This document shows, piece by piece, positions 1-5,739 of a stretch of DNA of 5,790 nt. The first letter of the stretch is position 1; each line of letters starts with the position of its first letter. A program made the position numbers and the translations under genes. The notes under the pieces were generated by a model that worked only from the letters and a program-made list of their open reading frames with translations, ran no database searches and was not told the DNA's origin. The stretch is from Nitriliruptorales bacterium (GTDB taxonomy: Bacteria; Actinomycetota; Nitriliruptoria; Euzebyales; Egibacteraceae), in assembly GCA_007126835.1 (NCBI GenBank), contig SLAO01000055.1, positions 1 to 5,790 on the forward strand, given 5' to 3'.

Positions 1-1100
1 CGGTCTTGCTGCGCGGCGGTCAGCGTCGAGCCGCTGGGCAGGCACAAGCCGCGGGTGAACAGGTCGGCGGCGACCGCGCCGCCGACGGTGGCCGCGCCGG
101 CGAACACCGGCTGGAGGTGCATCGGCTTCCACACCGGTCGGGCTTCGACGCCGGCGGCGTCCAGCGCCAGTCGCAGCCGCTCGCGGTCGGCGCCGGCGGC
201 GTCGGGGTTGACGGTCAGCACCGTCAGCCAGTGGGTCGGCGTGCCGTATGAGGCCTCGGGCAGGAACGCCACCCCGGGCAGGTCGGCCAGCCCGGCTTCG
301 TAGCGGGCCCGGATCGCCCGGCGGGCGGCGACCTTGGCATCCAGGCGAGACAGCTGCGACCGCCCGAGCGCGGCCAGCAGGTTCGACAGGCGGTAGTTGT
401 GACCGATCTCGGCGTGCTCGTAGTGGGGTGCGGGCTCGCGCGCCTGGGTGGCCAGGTGCCGCGCGGAGGCCACCAAGTCGGCGTCGTCGGAGACCAGCAT
501 CCCCCCGCCAGAGGTGGAGATGATCTTGTTGCCGTTGAACGACAGCACCGCCGCTCGCCCCAGGGTCCCCGCAGGGCGGCCCCGGTAGGTCGCGCCGAGC
601 GCCTCCGCGGCGTCTTCGATCACCGGGATGCGATGGGGGTCGCACACCGCGGCGAGCCGGTCGTAGTCGGCGCACTGGCCGTAGAGGTCCACCGCGATCA
701 TCGCCGCGGGTGGGCGGCCGCGGCGGACCCGATCCTCGACCGCCTCGGCGACCAGGTCGGCGTCGATCTGCCAGGTGGCCGCGTCGGCGTCGACGAACAC
801 CGGGGTGGCGCCGACGTAGGCCACGGCGTTGGCGGTCGCGGCGAACGTCAGCGTGGCCACGAGCACCTCATCGCCAGGGCCGACGCCCAGCAGGCGCAGC
901 GCCAGGTGCAGCCCGGCGGTGCCGCTGGCCAGCGCCGCAGCGTGCATCCCGTCGCCGAGGTGGGCGGCCATGTCGGCTTCGAACCCGTCGACGTCGGGGC
1001 CGACCGGGGCGATCCACCCGCCGTCGAACGCGGCCAGCAGCGCCGCCCGGTCGGACGCGTCGACGTCGGGGGGCGACAGCCAGATCCGGTCGCCGCCCAC
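1..1100 (-). CDS. EpsN/PglE-type PLP-dependent sugar aminotransferase (DegT/DnrJ/EryC1/StrS family), 3' end cut by window edge
   Basis: Read on the minus strand, this frame is open for 366 codons to the window edge. Visible motifs in order are an N-terminal RIWLSPP (residues 5-11), WIAPVGP (29-35), SGTA (59-62, PLP phosphate contact), EDAAEALG (162-169, with the Asp that pairs with the pyridine nitrogen), FNGNKIISTSGGGML with the Schiff-base lysine at K192, and then QAREPAPHY and EIGHNYRLSN. These are hallmarks of DegT/StrS aminotransferases and closely resemble Bacillus EpsN and Campylobacter PglE, which transfer an amino group from glutamate to the C4 keto carbon of a UDP-4-keto-6-deoxy-amino-sugar. 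By comparison with EpsN only about 20-25 C-terminal residues should be missing. The GTG start lies 5 bp after the epimerase stop, with a purine-rich GGGGTGGGGG ten bases upstream, so translational coupling is likely. The exact sugar substrate is inferred. The 4,6-dehydratase that would supply it is not in the window. Confidence 0.93.
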   Translation of the reverse strand, partial: MGGDRIWLSPPDVDASDRAALLAAFDGGWIAPVGPDVDGFEADMAAHLGDGMHAAALASGTAGLHLALRLLGVGPGDEVLVATLTFAATANAVAYVGATPVFVDADAATWQIDADLVAEAVEDRVRRGRPPAAMIAVDLYGQCADYDRLAAVCDPHRIPVIEDAAEALGATYRGRPAGTLGRAAVLSFNGNKIISTSGGGMLVSDDADLVASARHLATQAREPAPHYEHAEIGHNYRLSNLLAALGRSQLSRLDAKVAARRAIRARYEAGLADLPGVAFLPEASYGTPTHWLTVLTVNPDAAGADRERLRLALDAAGVEARPVWKPMHLQPVFAGAATVGGAVAADLFTRGLCLPSGSTLTAAQQD

Positions 1101-1105
1101 CGCCG

Positions 1106-2047
1106 CTAGGCCCCCACCCCGACGCGGCGGAACCACGCCACGGTCTCGGCCAGCCCTTCGGTGAACGCGACCGGCTCGACGTCGGGGAACAGCGCCTCGA
1201 GGCGGCTGCGGTCAGCTTGGGAGTGGCGCACGTCGCCGGGCCGCGGGTCGGTGTGGACCCGGGGCACCTCGGCGCCGAGGATGCCCTCCAGGGCGTCGAG
1301 CGCGTCGAGCAGCGTCAAGCGCGACCCGAACGCCAGGTTGACCGGATCTGGCGACGTCACGGTGCGGGTGACCGCGTCGGCCAGCACCGAGGTGACGGTG
1401 CCGACGTAGGTGAAGTCGCGGGACTGGTGCCCGTCGCCGTGGACGACCGCCGGCTGCCCGCGCATGGCCGCGTCGATGAACGCCGGGATCACCGCCGCGT
1501 AGGCGTGGCCGGCGGGCTGCAGCGGCCCGAAGACGTTGAAGAACCGGAACGCCAGCGTCGGCAGGTCGTAGCTGTGGCCCCAGGCGATGACGTAGCTCTC
1601 AGCGGCCAGCTTCGACGCCGCGTAGGGGCTCAGCGGGCGCGTCGGCAGGTCCTCGGACTTGGGCATGGTGGGGTCCGCGCCGTACACCGACGACGACGAC
1701 GCCGCCACCACGTGCAGCCCGCCGGCACGGCGGGCGGCCTCGAGCACCGCGACGGTGCCGGTGGCGTTGGCGTCGTGGCTGGCCACCGGCGCCTCGATCG
1801 AGCGGGGCACCGACGGCACCGCGGCCAGATGCACCACCGCGTCGGCGCCGGCCAGCGCCGTGTCGAGCAAGTCGGCGTCGAGCACGCTGCCCTCGAGCAG
1901 GCGCGCGTCGAGCCCGTCGAGGTTGGCCCGGTACCCCGACGACAGGTCATCGACGGCGGTGACCTGATCGGCGGCGCCGGTTGACAGCAGGTGCTCGACC
2001 AGGTTGGCCCCGATGAACCCCGCCCCGCCGGTGACGACTACGTGCAC
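1106..2047 (-). CDS. NAD-dependent sugar-nucleotide epimerase/dehydratase (extended SDR, UDP-glucose/UDP-GlcNAc 4-epimerase-like)
   Basis: This 313-residue protein has the full extended-SDR pattern. There is an N-terminal Rossmann glycine motif TGGAGFIG (6-13), an acidic residue after the second strand (AVDDLSSG, 31-38), and VVHLAA (71-76). The catalytic serine region SSSSVYG (117-123) has S118 in the position of GalE Ser124, followed by SPYAASK with Y142 and K146, and by RFFNVFGP (168-175) in the substrate region. The length matches family members that interconvert UDP-Glc/UDP-Gal or UDP-GlcNAc/UDP-GalNAc (GalE, WbpP), but dehydratases and other epimerases share these motifs, so the substrate is uncertain. 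The start is GTG, supported by GGGGAAGAGG five bases upstream and by the glycine motif beginning within six residues. It is first in a unit with the aminotransferase, which suggests a nucleotide-sugar pathway for a surface glycan. It is probably cytoplasmic, since no signal peptide is seen. Confidence 0.93.
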   Translation of the reverse strand: MHVVVTGGAGFIGANLVEHLLSTGAADQVTAVDDLSSGYRANLDGLDARLLEGSVLDADLLDTALAGADAVVHLAAVPSVPRSIEAPVASHDANATGTVAVLEAARRAGGLHVVAASSSSVYGADPTMPKSEDLPTRPLSPYAASKLAAESYVIAWGHSYDLPTLAFRFFNVFGPLQPAGHAYAAVIPAFIDAAMRGQPAVVHGDGHQSRDFTYVGTVTSVLADAVTRTVTSPDPVNLAFGSRLTLLDALDALEGILGAEVPRVHTDPRPGDVRHSQADRSRLEALFPDVEPVAFTEGLAETVAWFRRVGVGA

Positions 2048-2052
2048 GTGTG

Positions 2053-2062
2053 CCTCTTCCCC
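2053..2062 (-). promoter_or_regulatory. Ribosome binding site for the epimerase gene
   Basis: On the minus strand the sequence GGGGAAGAGG ends five bases before the GTG at 2047. It supports GTG as the start of the epimerase in the absence of an ATG, and agrees with the Rossmann motif starting right after it. Confidence 0.6.
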
Positions 2063-2123
2063 GCGTTGGAACGCCCTGGACGAAGGCTACGTCACCGCCT
2101 GGCTGCAAGCACCTCGCGATGCT

Positions 2124-2151
2124 GAGGGTCCTTGGCGAGCGCCGGACCCTC
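2124..2151. repeat. GC-rich hairpin in the divergent intergenic region
   Basis: GAGGGTCC (2124-2131) pairs exactly with GGACCCTC (2144-2151). Inside it GGC (2134-2136) pairs with GCC (2141-2143) across a GAGC loop, leaving a TT bulge. That makes 11 base pairs in 28 nt. It sits 75 bases before the DUF4255 start and 76 bases before the epimerase start, so it could lie in either 5' leader or act as a barrier between them. No T-run follows on either strand, so a classical intrinsic terminator is not supported. Confidence 0.6.
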
Positions 2152-2226
2152 GACCTCGGCTGGCTATCCGGTTTAGCCTGCACGGGGGCAGGGGGCGAGC
2201 CCGGCGACCACGGAGCGGGGTGGGCA

Positions 2227-2742
2227 GTGATCGACGACCTCGACCGGTCGGTCCGGCTGCTGTTGAAGTCCGCTGCACCCCGCGGCTCCGAGCTTGAGCG
2301 CGCCAGGGTCAGCTTCGAAACACCCGACGCCGCGTGGCGCGCGTCGCTGCGGGAGCTGACCCTGAGCTGCTACCTCTACGAAGTCCACGAGAACCGCGCT
2401 CGCCGCTCACCCCAGCGGCCGCAGGTCGCGCCTATCGATTGCGGGTACTGCATCACCGCCTGGAGTCCCGACGGCAAAGCCGACGTCGGTGGCGAGCACC
2501 GCCTGCTCAGCCAGGTCATCAGCGCGCTGGCGCACGTGCAGGCGACCGCGCCCGAGCAGGTGTGGGAGCGCATCGACGACCCGGTACGGCCCTATCCGGC
2601 GTTGACGACGCTGGCGGGCGAGCTCGACGCGCCCGCCGCGTTCTGGGGCGCCCTCGGCCACGGGGTCAAGCCGTCGGTCAACTGCGTGTTCACCGTGGCG
2701 ATCAACGCGTCTGCCGGTCGAGACCAGCGTGTGCAGGACTGA
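2227..2742 (+). CDS. DUF4255 / Pvc16-family protein of a contractile injection system
   Basis: With the GTG at 2227 the product has 171 residues and starts MIDDLDRSVRLLLK, the usual opening of the DUF4255 (Pvc16_N) family. Further family-like blocks are VSFETPDAAWRASL (about 28-41), the LSCYLYEVHEN strand (about 46-56), IDCGYCITAWSPDG (about 70-83), EHRLLSQVISAL (about 89-100) and the C-terminal FWGALGHGVKPSVNCVFTVAI (about 143-163). In characterised extracellular CIS such as PVC, the Pvc16 relative caps the end of the tube/sheath. The role here is inferred from family and from the tail-tube gene directly downstream. The purine-rich stretch before the GTG (GGAG at 2212-2215, GGGG at 2217-2220) gives a weak ribosome site. 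In known clusters this gene usually precedes a sheath gene, which is absent here. The last codons (GTG CAG GAC TGA) lie inside a direct repeat that recurs 40 bp downstream, so the native C-terminus may have been altered. Confidence 0.82.
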   Translation: MIDDLDRSVRLLLKSAAPRGSELERARVSFETPDAAWRASLRELTLSCYLYEVHENRARRSPQRPQVAPIDCGYCITAWSPDGKADVGGEHRLLSQVISALAHVQATAPEQVWERIDDPVRPYPALTTLAGELDAPAAFWGALGHGVKPSVNCVFTVAINASAGRDQRVQD

Positions 2743-2800
2743 CAAGCCGAAGCCGGGGGTCTGAACCGCCGTGCAGGACTGACGTGTCGAAGCCGGGGTC
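2731..2800 (+). repeat. Imperfect direct repeat, two copies with a 40-bp period
   Basis: Copy 1 (2731-2761) and copy 2 (2771-2800) share GTGCAGGACTGAC, then differ at three of four bases, then share CGAAGCCGGGG and a final TC after a one-G length difference. The stop codon of the DUF4255 gene lies in copy 1 (2740-2742). Copy 2 lies wholly in the gap before the tail-tube gene. Because 40 is not a multiple of three, copy 2 would not be read in the DUF4255 frame. It could be a tandem duplication or the scar of a rearrangement. Confidence 0.8.
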
Positions 2801-2820
2801 GGACTTCCAAGACTCCGGGA

Positions 2821-2826
2821 AGGAGC
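2821..2826 (+). promoter_or_regulatory. Ribosome binding site for the tail-tube gene
   Basis: AGGAGC lies seven bases before the GTG at 2834. It is the strongest Shine-Dalgarno match in the window and fixes the start of the tube protein, which otherwise has no ATG near its N-terminus. Confidence 0.7.
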
Positions 2827-2833
2827 GAGCAAC

Positions 2834-3295
2834 GTGTCAGACATCGGGTTCAACGAGGCGTTTCGCAGCGACGAATTCGTCGTGGAGATCGAGGGGATCG
2901 AAAACCCCGGCATCATCCGGGTCAGCGGCCTCAGCGACGGTGAGGTCGTCGCCATCGACCAGCCCAACAACCGCCAGAACATCACCCCCAAAGTCAGCGC
3001 CCGCAACGTCAGCCACGACGACCTGGTCTTGGTGCGCCACGTTGACGGCGGCGCGGGAGATGAGGCCTTCCGCAAGTGGTTCACCACCAGCTACGCCGCC
3101 GACGGCACCGGCCGAGGGTCGCAGCACCGCCGCAACGGCTCGGTCGTCAAGCGCCACTTCGGGGAGGAGGTGATGCGCTTCGCGTTCGAGGGGGCCTGGA
3201 TCAAGTCGTCACGGTTCAGCGACCTCGACGCCGCGTCGACCGAGCTGATGACCCAGACCCTCGTGCTCGCCGTGGAGCGCATGTACCGGGTGTGA
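2834..3295 (+). CDS. Phage-tail-like tube protein (T4 gp19 / Pvc1 family)
   Basis: The 153-residue product has the size and pattern of gp19-type tail-tube proteins (PF06841, TIGR02241). It opens with a strand resembling FxVEIxGI (EFVVEIEGI, 14-22) and IIRVSGL (27-33). A central FRKWF (about 79-83) corresponds to the conserved aromatic helix. The family's C-terminal block then follows: NGSVV, MRFAFEGAW, DLDAASTELMTQTLVLAVE and a terminal MYRV. In phage tails and extracellular CIS such proteins stack as hexameric rings to form the inner tube that carries effectors. The GTG start follows a good AGGAG site. The gene sits 91 bp after the DUF4255 gene on the same strand, and both are likely in one transcript. 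It is the last plus-strand gene before convergent ABC-transporter genes. The NNRQNITPKVSARNVSHDDLVLVR segment occupies the region where relatives have a tyrosine/glycine-rich loop, so it looks somewhat divergent. Confidence 0.88.
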   Translation: MSDIGFNEAFRSDEFVVEIEGIENPGIIRVSGLSDGEVVAIDQPNNRQNITPKVSARNVSHDDLVLVRHVDGGAGDEAFRKWFTTSYAADGTGRGSQHRRNGSVVKRHFGEEVMRFAFEGAWIKSSRFSDLDAASTELMTQTLVLAVERMYRV

Positions 3296-3687
3296 CGGTT
3301 GCTCGGTGTCCAGCCCGCGCGCGAGATCCGCTGGGGAACGGCGTCGAGTTTCGAAGCGCTCAAAGGTTGCAAATAGGTGAGCCGTCCAGCCTGCGAGAGG
3401 GCGATGCCGCAGAGCGAGGCGGGCGGGACGGACATGTCGCACGCTCTGCCGCTGCGCAAATCGGACGATTGGGATGCGACTGGTACATCTGCACGGCTGC
3501 TCGTGCAGATGTACCAGCCGCATCCGGAATGCACCATTTTGGCCCAGCACTCGGCGAGCGTTCAGCTGGCATCCAGCTCGTTCGCCGCGCCCGAAACGCC
3601 CACGACCGGCGAAACGGGACCCAGATCGTGCGGACGCGGACCCCCGCGCTGGGAGTTCCGCTCCGCGAAGACCCGCGTCAACGCGGC
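3296..3687. other. Gene-free region between convergent CIS and ABC-transporter genes
   Basis: No frame here resembles a known family. The open frames on both strands are short, mutually overlapping and run into neighbouring genes. The stretch holds a long inverted repeat (3473-3524) and two short GC palindromes: CGCGG/CCGCG at 3635-3648, and CCGCGT/ACGCGG at 3673-3686 directly after the permease stop. Any of these could help terminate the converging transcripts, although none has a T-run beside it. The part around 3470-3560 looks less GC-rich than the surrounding genes, which may mark inserted or decayed DNA. Confidence 0.6.
3473..3524. repeat. Long inverted repeat: 23-bp arms, 6-nt loop
   Basis: The left arm (3473-3495) and right arm (3502-3524) are reverse complements at 22 of 23 positions, separated by GCTGCT (3496-3501). 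The core is TGGTACATCTGCACG with its complement. The only mismatch pairs 3479 (A) with 3518 (C), which would be a G-U wobble in RNA made from the minus strand. Outside the arms the two flanks keep only patchy inverted similarity. It lies between convergent genes, 177 bp after the tube gene and 163 bp after the permease stop. It may be a bidirectional transcription barrier, a small inverted-repeat element, or a protein or recombinase site. Confidence 0.9.
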
Positions 3688-4881
3688 CTACTCCGAGCGC
3701 AGCGCCACCACCGGATCCAGCCGGCCCGCCCGCCGGGCCGGATAGGTGCCGAAGATCACCCCGACGGCGACGCTGACCCCGAAGGCGGTCGCCACGCTCC
3801 AGGTCGTCACCGTCGCCGGCAAGGGGGTGATGGCCTCGGCCAGTGCCGCCAGGCTCACCCCGAGGCCGATCCCGACGACCCCACCAAAGCCGCACAGCAC
3901 AACGGCTTCGACGAGGAACTGCCGGGTGATGTCACGGGTGCGGGCCCCCAGTGCCTTGCGCAGCCCGACCTCCCGGGTGCGCTCGGTGACGCTGACCAGC
4001 ATGATGTTCGACACGCCGATCCCGCCGACGAGCAGGCTGATCCCCGCGATCGCCGCGAGCACGAGGGTGAGGGTGTCGAGGATGTCGCCGGCCACGCCGA
4101 GGATCTCGTCCTGGGTGATGACCGAGACCTCCCGCTCGACGCCGGGTCCGCCCGACAAGATGCGCTCCACCTCGGAGCCCACCGCGTCAAGGCGGTCGCG
4201 GTCGGGTGCCTGGACCAGCAGCGTGTCGAGCTGGGTCAGCCCGAACAGCCGCTGGGCGGCGGTGACGGGCACGAACACCTGGCCGCCGGCGGCCTGCGGG
4301 CCGAACGCAGCGGTCTGGATCTCCTCGGTGACCCCCACCACGCGGAACTGCAGACCGCCCATCGTGACTTGCCGTGCCAGGGGGTCACCCTCGCCGAACA
4401 GGTCCGTGGCTGCGCTCGCGGACAGCACCGCGACCCGGCGCGACGCAGTGACGTCGGACTCGTTGAAGAACTGGCCCCGGGCGATGCCCAGATCGGTGAC
4501 CTGCGGGTACTCCGGGGTGGTGCCGACGACGGTGCCCGCCGCCTCGGTGCCGTCGACGCGCACGCGCTCCCCACCGCCCAGGTTGGTGGTCACCTCACTG
4601 CCGGGCGGCAGCTCACGCCGCAGCTGGTCGACGTCGTCGAGGGTGAAGCCGCGCCGACCCGGCGCCTGACCGTGCTGCAGCTCGCCGGGCACGACGATGA
4701 GCAGGTTGGAGCCCAGCGACTCGATGCCCTCGGTGACCTCGTCGCGGGCGCCGGTGCCGACCGCCACGAGCAGCACGACGCTCATGACGCCGATGACCAC
4801 CCCGAGGACGGTCAGCGACGAGCGCAGCCGGTTGGCGGTGATGGCGGTCAGCGCGACCTTGACGGCTTCGAGGAACCTCAC
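3688..4881 (-). CDS. MacB/FtsX-type ABC transporter permease
   Basis: The 397-residue protein has the MacB topology. It has a first membrane helix (about 22-43, after a short basic N-terminus ANRLRSSL), a large extracytoplasmic MacB_PCD domain (about 45-260), and then three membrane helices at about 268-296, 322-348 and 360-380. The coupling segment SNIMLVSVTERTREVGLRKALGAR (291-314) and the C-terminal YPARRAGRLDPVVALR (380-395) are typical of FtsX/MacB permeases, including Bacillus YknZ. Such proteins do not form a classical substrate channel. They convert ATP hydrolysis into extracytoplasmic movement, for peptide or drug efflux, stress protection or lipoprotein handling. The GTG start overlaps the ATPase stop as GTGA, with GAGG six bases upstream inside the ATPase gene, so translation is probably coupled. 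The start fits the usual family N-terminus. The substrate cannot be predicted. Confidence 0.94.
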   Translation of the reverse strand: MRFLEAVKVALTAITANRLRSSLTVLGVVIGVMSVVLLVAVGTGARDEVTEGIESLGSNLLIVVPGELQHGQAPGRRGFTLDDVDQLRRELPPGSEVTTNLGGGERVRVDGTEAAGTVVGTTPEYPQVTDLGIARGQFFNESDVTASRRVAVLSASAATDLFGEGDPLARQVTMGGLQFRVVGVTEEIQTAAFGPQAAGGQVFVPVTAAQRLFGLTQLDTLLVQAPDRDRLDAVGSEVERILSGGPGVEREVSVITQDEILGVAGDILDTLTLVLAAIAGISLLVGGIGVSNIMLVSVTERTREVGLRKALGARTRDITRQFLVEAVVLCGFGGVVGIGLGVSLAALAEAITPLPATVTTWSVATAFGVSVAVGVIFGTYPARRAGRLDPVVALRSE

Positions 4882-5729
4882 CGGGTCCTCGCCTGGTCCT
4901 GGGCCGCGCCGGCGGCGTCATGGCCGGCGGCGTCCTCGGCGACATCCTGGCCGGCGCCGGCCGCGTCATGACCCGCGCGCTCCCGGCCGTCAACGGCCAC
5001 CCCGCCGGGTTCTTCCTCGCCCTCGCTGACCCGACCGTCGCGGAGGCGGATCCGTCGTGGGGCCAGGGCGGCGACCTCGGGATCGTGGGTGATGACCACC
5101 ACGGCGACGCCACGTGAGGCGTTGAGGTCGGCCAGCAGCTGCATGATCTCGGTGCCCTTGACGCTGTCGAGGTTGCCGGTGGGCTCGTCGGCGAGCAGCA
5201 GCCGCGGCTCGGTGACCAGGGCCCGGGCGATCGCGACACGCTGCTGCTCGCCGCCGGACAGCTGGCCCGGCTTGTGGTTGAGCCGGTGCTCCAAGCCCAC
5301 GAGCTCGAGCGCCGCGGTGGCCCGCCGACGGCGCTCAGTCCGCGACAGGCCGGCGTACACCAGCGGCAGCTCGACGTTGGCGACAGCCGAGGTGCGGGCG
5401 AGCAGGTGAAACTGCTGGAACACGAAACCGATCTCGGCGTTGCGCAGCCGGGCGAGCTCGGTGTCGGTCATCGTGGCGAGGTCGCGGCCGGCGACCTCGA
5501 CGGTGCCCTCGGTGGGCCGGTCGAGCGCGCCGAGCAGGTGCAGCATCGTCGACTTGCCCGAGCCCGACGGCCCGACGATCGACACGAACTCGCCCTCGGC
5601 GATGCGCAGATCCACGTCGGCCAGCGCGATGACCGGCTCGTCGCTGCCGAGCTCGTACCGGCGGGTCACGCCGGACAGGGCCAGCAAGGGGGTGCTGGTC
5701 GCGCTGCTGGTCGGCGATGGGCTGCTCAC
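4878..5729 (-). CDS. ABC transporter ATP-binding protein (MacB/LolD/YknY type) with an unusual Asp/Ala-rich C-terminal tail
   Basis: The protein has 283 residues, with Walker A GPSGSGKST (53-61), a Q-loop in FVFQQFHLL (102-110), signature LSGGEQQRVAIARAL (157-171), Walker B LLLADE followed by PTGNLDS (177-189), and the switch histidine in VVVITHD (H215). This arrangement, especially DEPTGNLDS and the Q-loop context, is typical of the MacB/LolD/YknY subfamily that pairs with FtsX-type permeases, and the partner permease follows with a 4-base overlap. The usual domain ends near residue 236. About 47 extra residues follow, rich in Asp, Ala, Gly and Gln, with the segment GHDAAGA(G/A)QD present twice (253-262 and 269-278). 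The GTG start gives a Ser/Thr/Pro-rich lead-in of about 13 residues. The frame stays open upstream to the window edge without another start codon, so a longer N-terminus cannot be excluded. The stop of an upstream gene lies 10 bases before the GTG. Confidence 0.94.
   Translation of the reverse strand: MSSPSPTSSATSTPLLALSGVTRRYELGSDEPVIALADVDLRIAEGEFVSIVGPSGSGKSTMLHLLGALDRPTEGTVEVAGRDLATMTDTELARLRNAEIGFVFQQFHLLARTSAVANVELPLVYAGLSRTERRRRATAALELVGLEHRLNHKPGQLSGGEQQRVAIARALVTEPRLLLADEPTGNLDSVKGTEIMQLLADLNASRGVAVVVITHDPEVAALAPRRIRLRDGRVSEGEEEPGGVAVDGRERAGHDAAGAGQDVAEDAAGHDAAGAAQDQARTR
4896..4973 (-). repeat. Duplicated segment coding for the ATPase C-terminal tail
   Basis: Two 30-bp segments (4973-4944 and 4925-4896 in coding order) encode GHDAAGAGQD and GHDAAGAAQD, spaced 48 bp apart and joined by VAEDAA. 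At DNA level they are alike but not identical (for example CATGACGCGGCCGGC against CATGACGCCGCCGGC). This points to an in-frame duplication within a low-complexity tail. Confidence 0.7.
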
Positions 5730-5739
5730 GAAGCGAGGC

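Larger units (their letters stand above)
2048..2226. other. Divergent intergenic region between the glycan unit and the CIS genes
   Basis: About 180 bp separate the GTG of the epimerase (minus strand) from the GTG of the DUF4255 gene (plus strand), so promoters for both directions are expected here. I see no convincing -35/-10 pair. On the minus strand a TAGCCT at 2089-2084 lies 36 bases before the epimerase start, but its TTGCAG partner is only 13 bp away. On the plus strand a TAGCCT at 2174-2179 has no clear -35. A hairpin at 2124-2151 is the only distinct structure. The plus-strand frame of the DUF4255 gene stays open back to 2050, but the extra residues look like noise (see rejected items). 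Confidence 0.5.

Noticed and set aside
710..1984. A plus-strand open frame of over 400 codons opposite the epimerase and aminotransferase
   Set aside because: It is extremely Arg/Gly-rich with no family motifs, and both opposite-strand genes have intact catalytic motifs throughout.
2084..2108. Promoter for the epimerase unit (TTGCAG and TAGCCT on the minus strand)
   Set aside because: The spacing is only 13 bp and the boxes are weak matches, so I do not call it.
2050..2226. N-terminal extension of the DUF4255 protein back to 2050
   Set aside because: The extra 59 residues look unlike any DUF4255 protein, would leave no room for a promoter, and MIDDLDRS at 2227 matches the family's normal start.
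3473..3524. Intrinsic terminator call for the inverted repeat
   Set aside because: No T-run follows on either strand, and it lies over 160 bp from both gene ends. A termination role is possible but not shown, so it is listed as a repeat.
3377..3745. A 122-codon plus-strand frame across the inverted repeat
   Set aside because: It has no recognisable domain, overlaps the permease 3' end, and both strands give similarly long frames through the same bases, as expected from composition and the palindrome.
3076..4971. A plus-strand open frame of over 600 codons across the permease gene
   Set aside because: It is antisense to a clear MacB/FtsX permease and crosses the gene-free gap. Its translation is Arg/Gly/His-rich low-complexity sequence of the kind GC-rich genes give in shadow frames.
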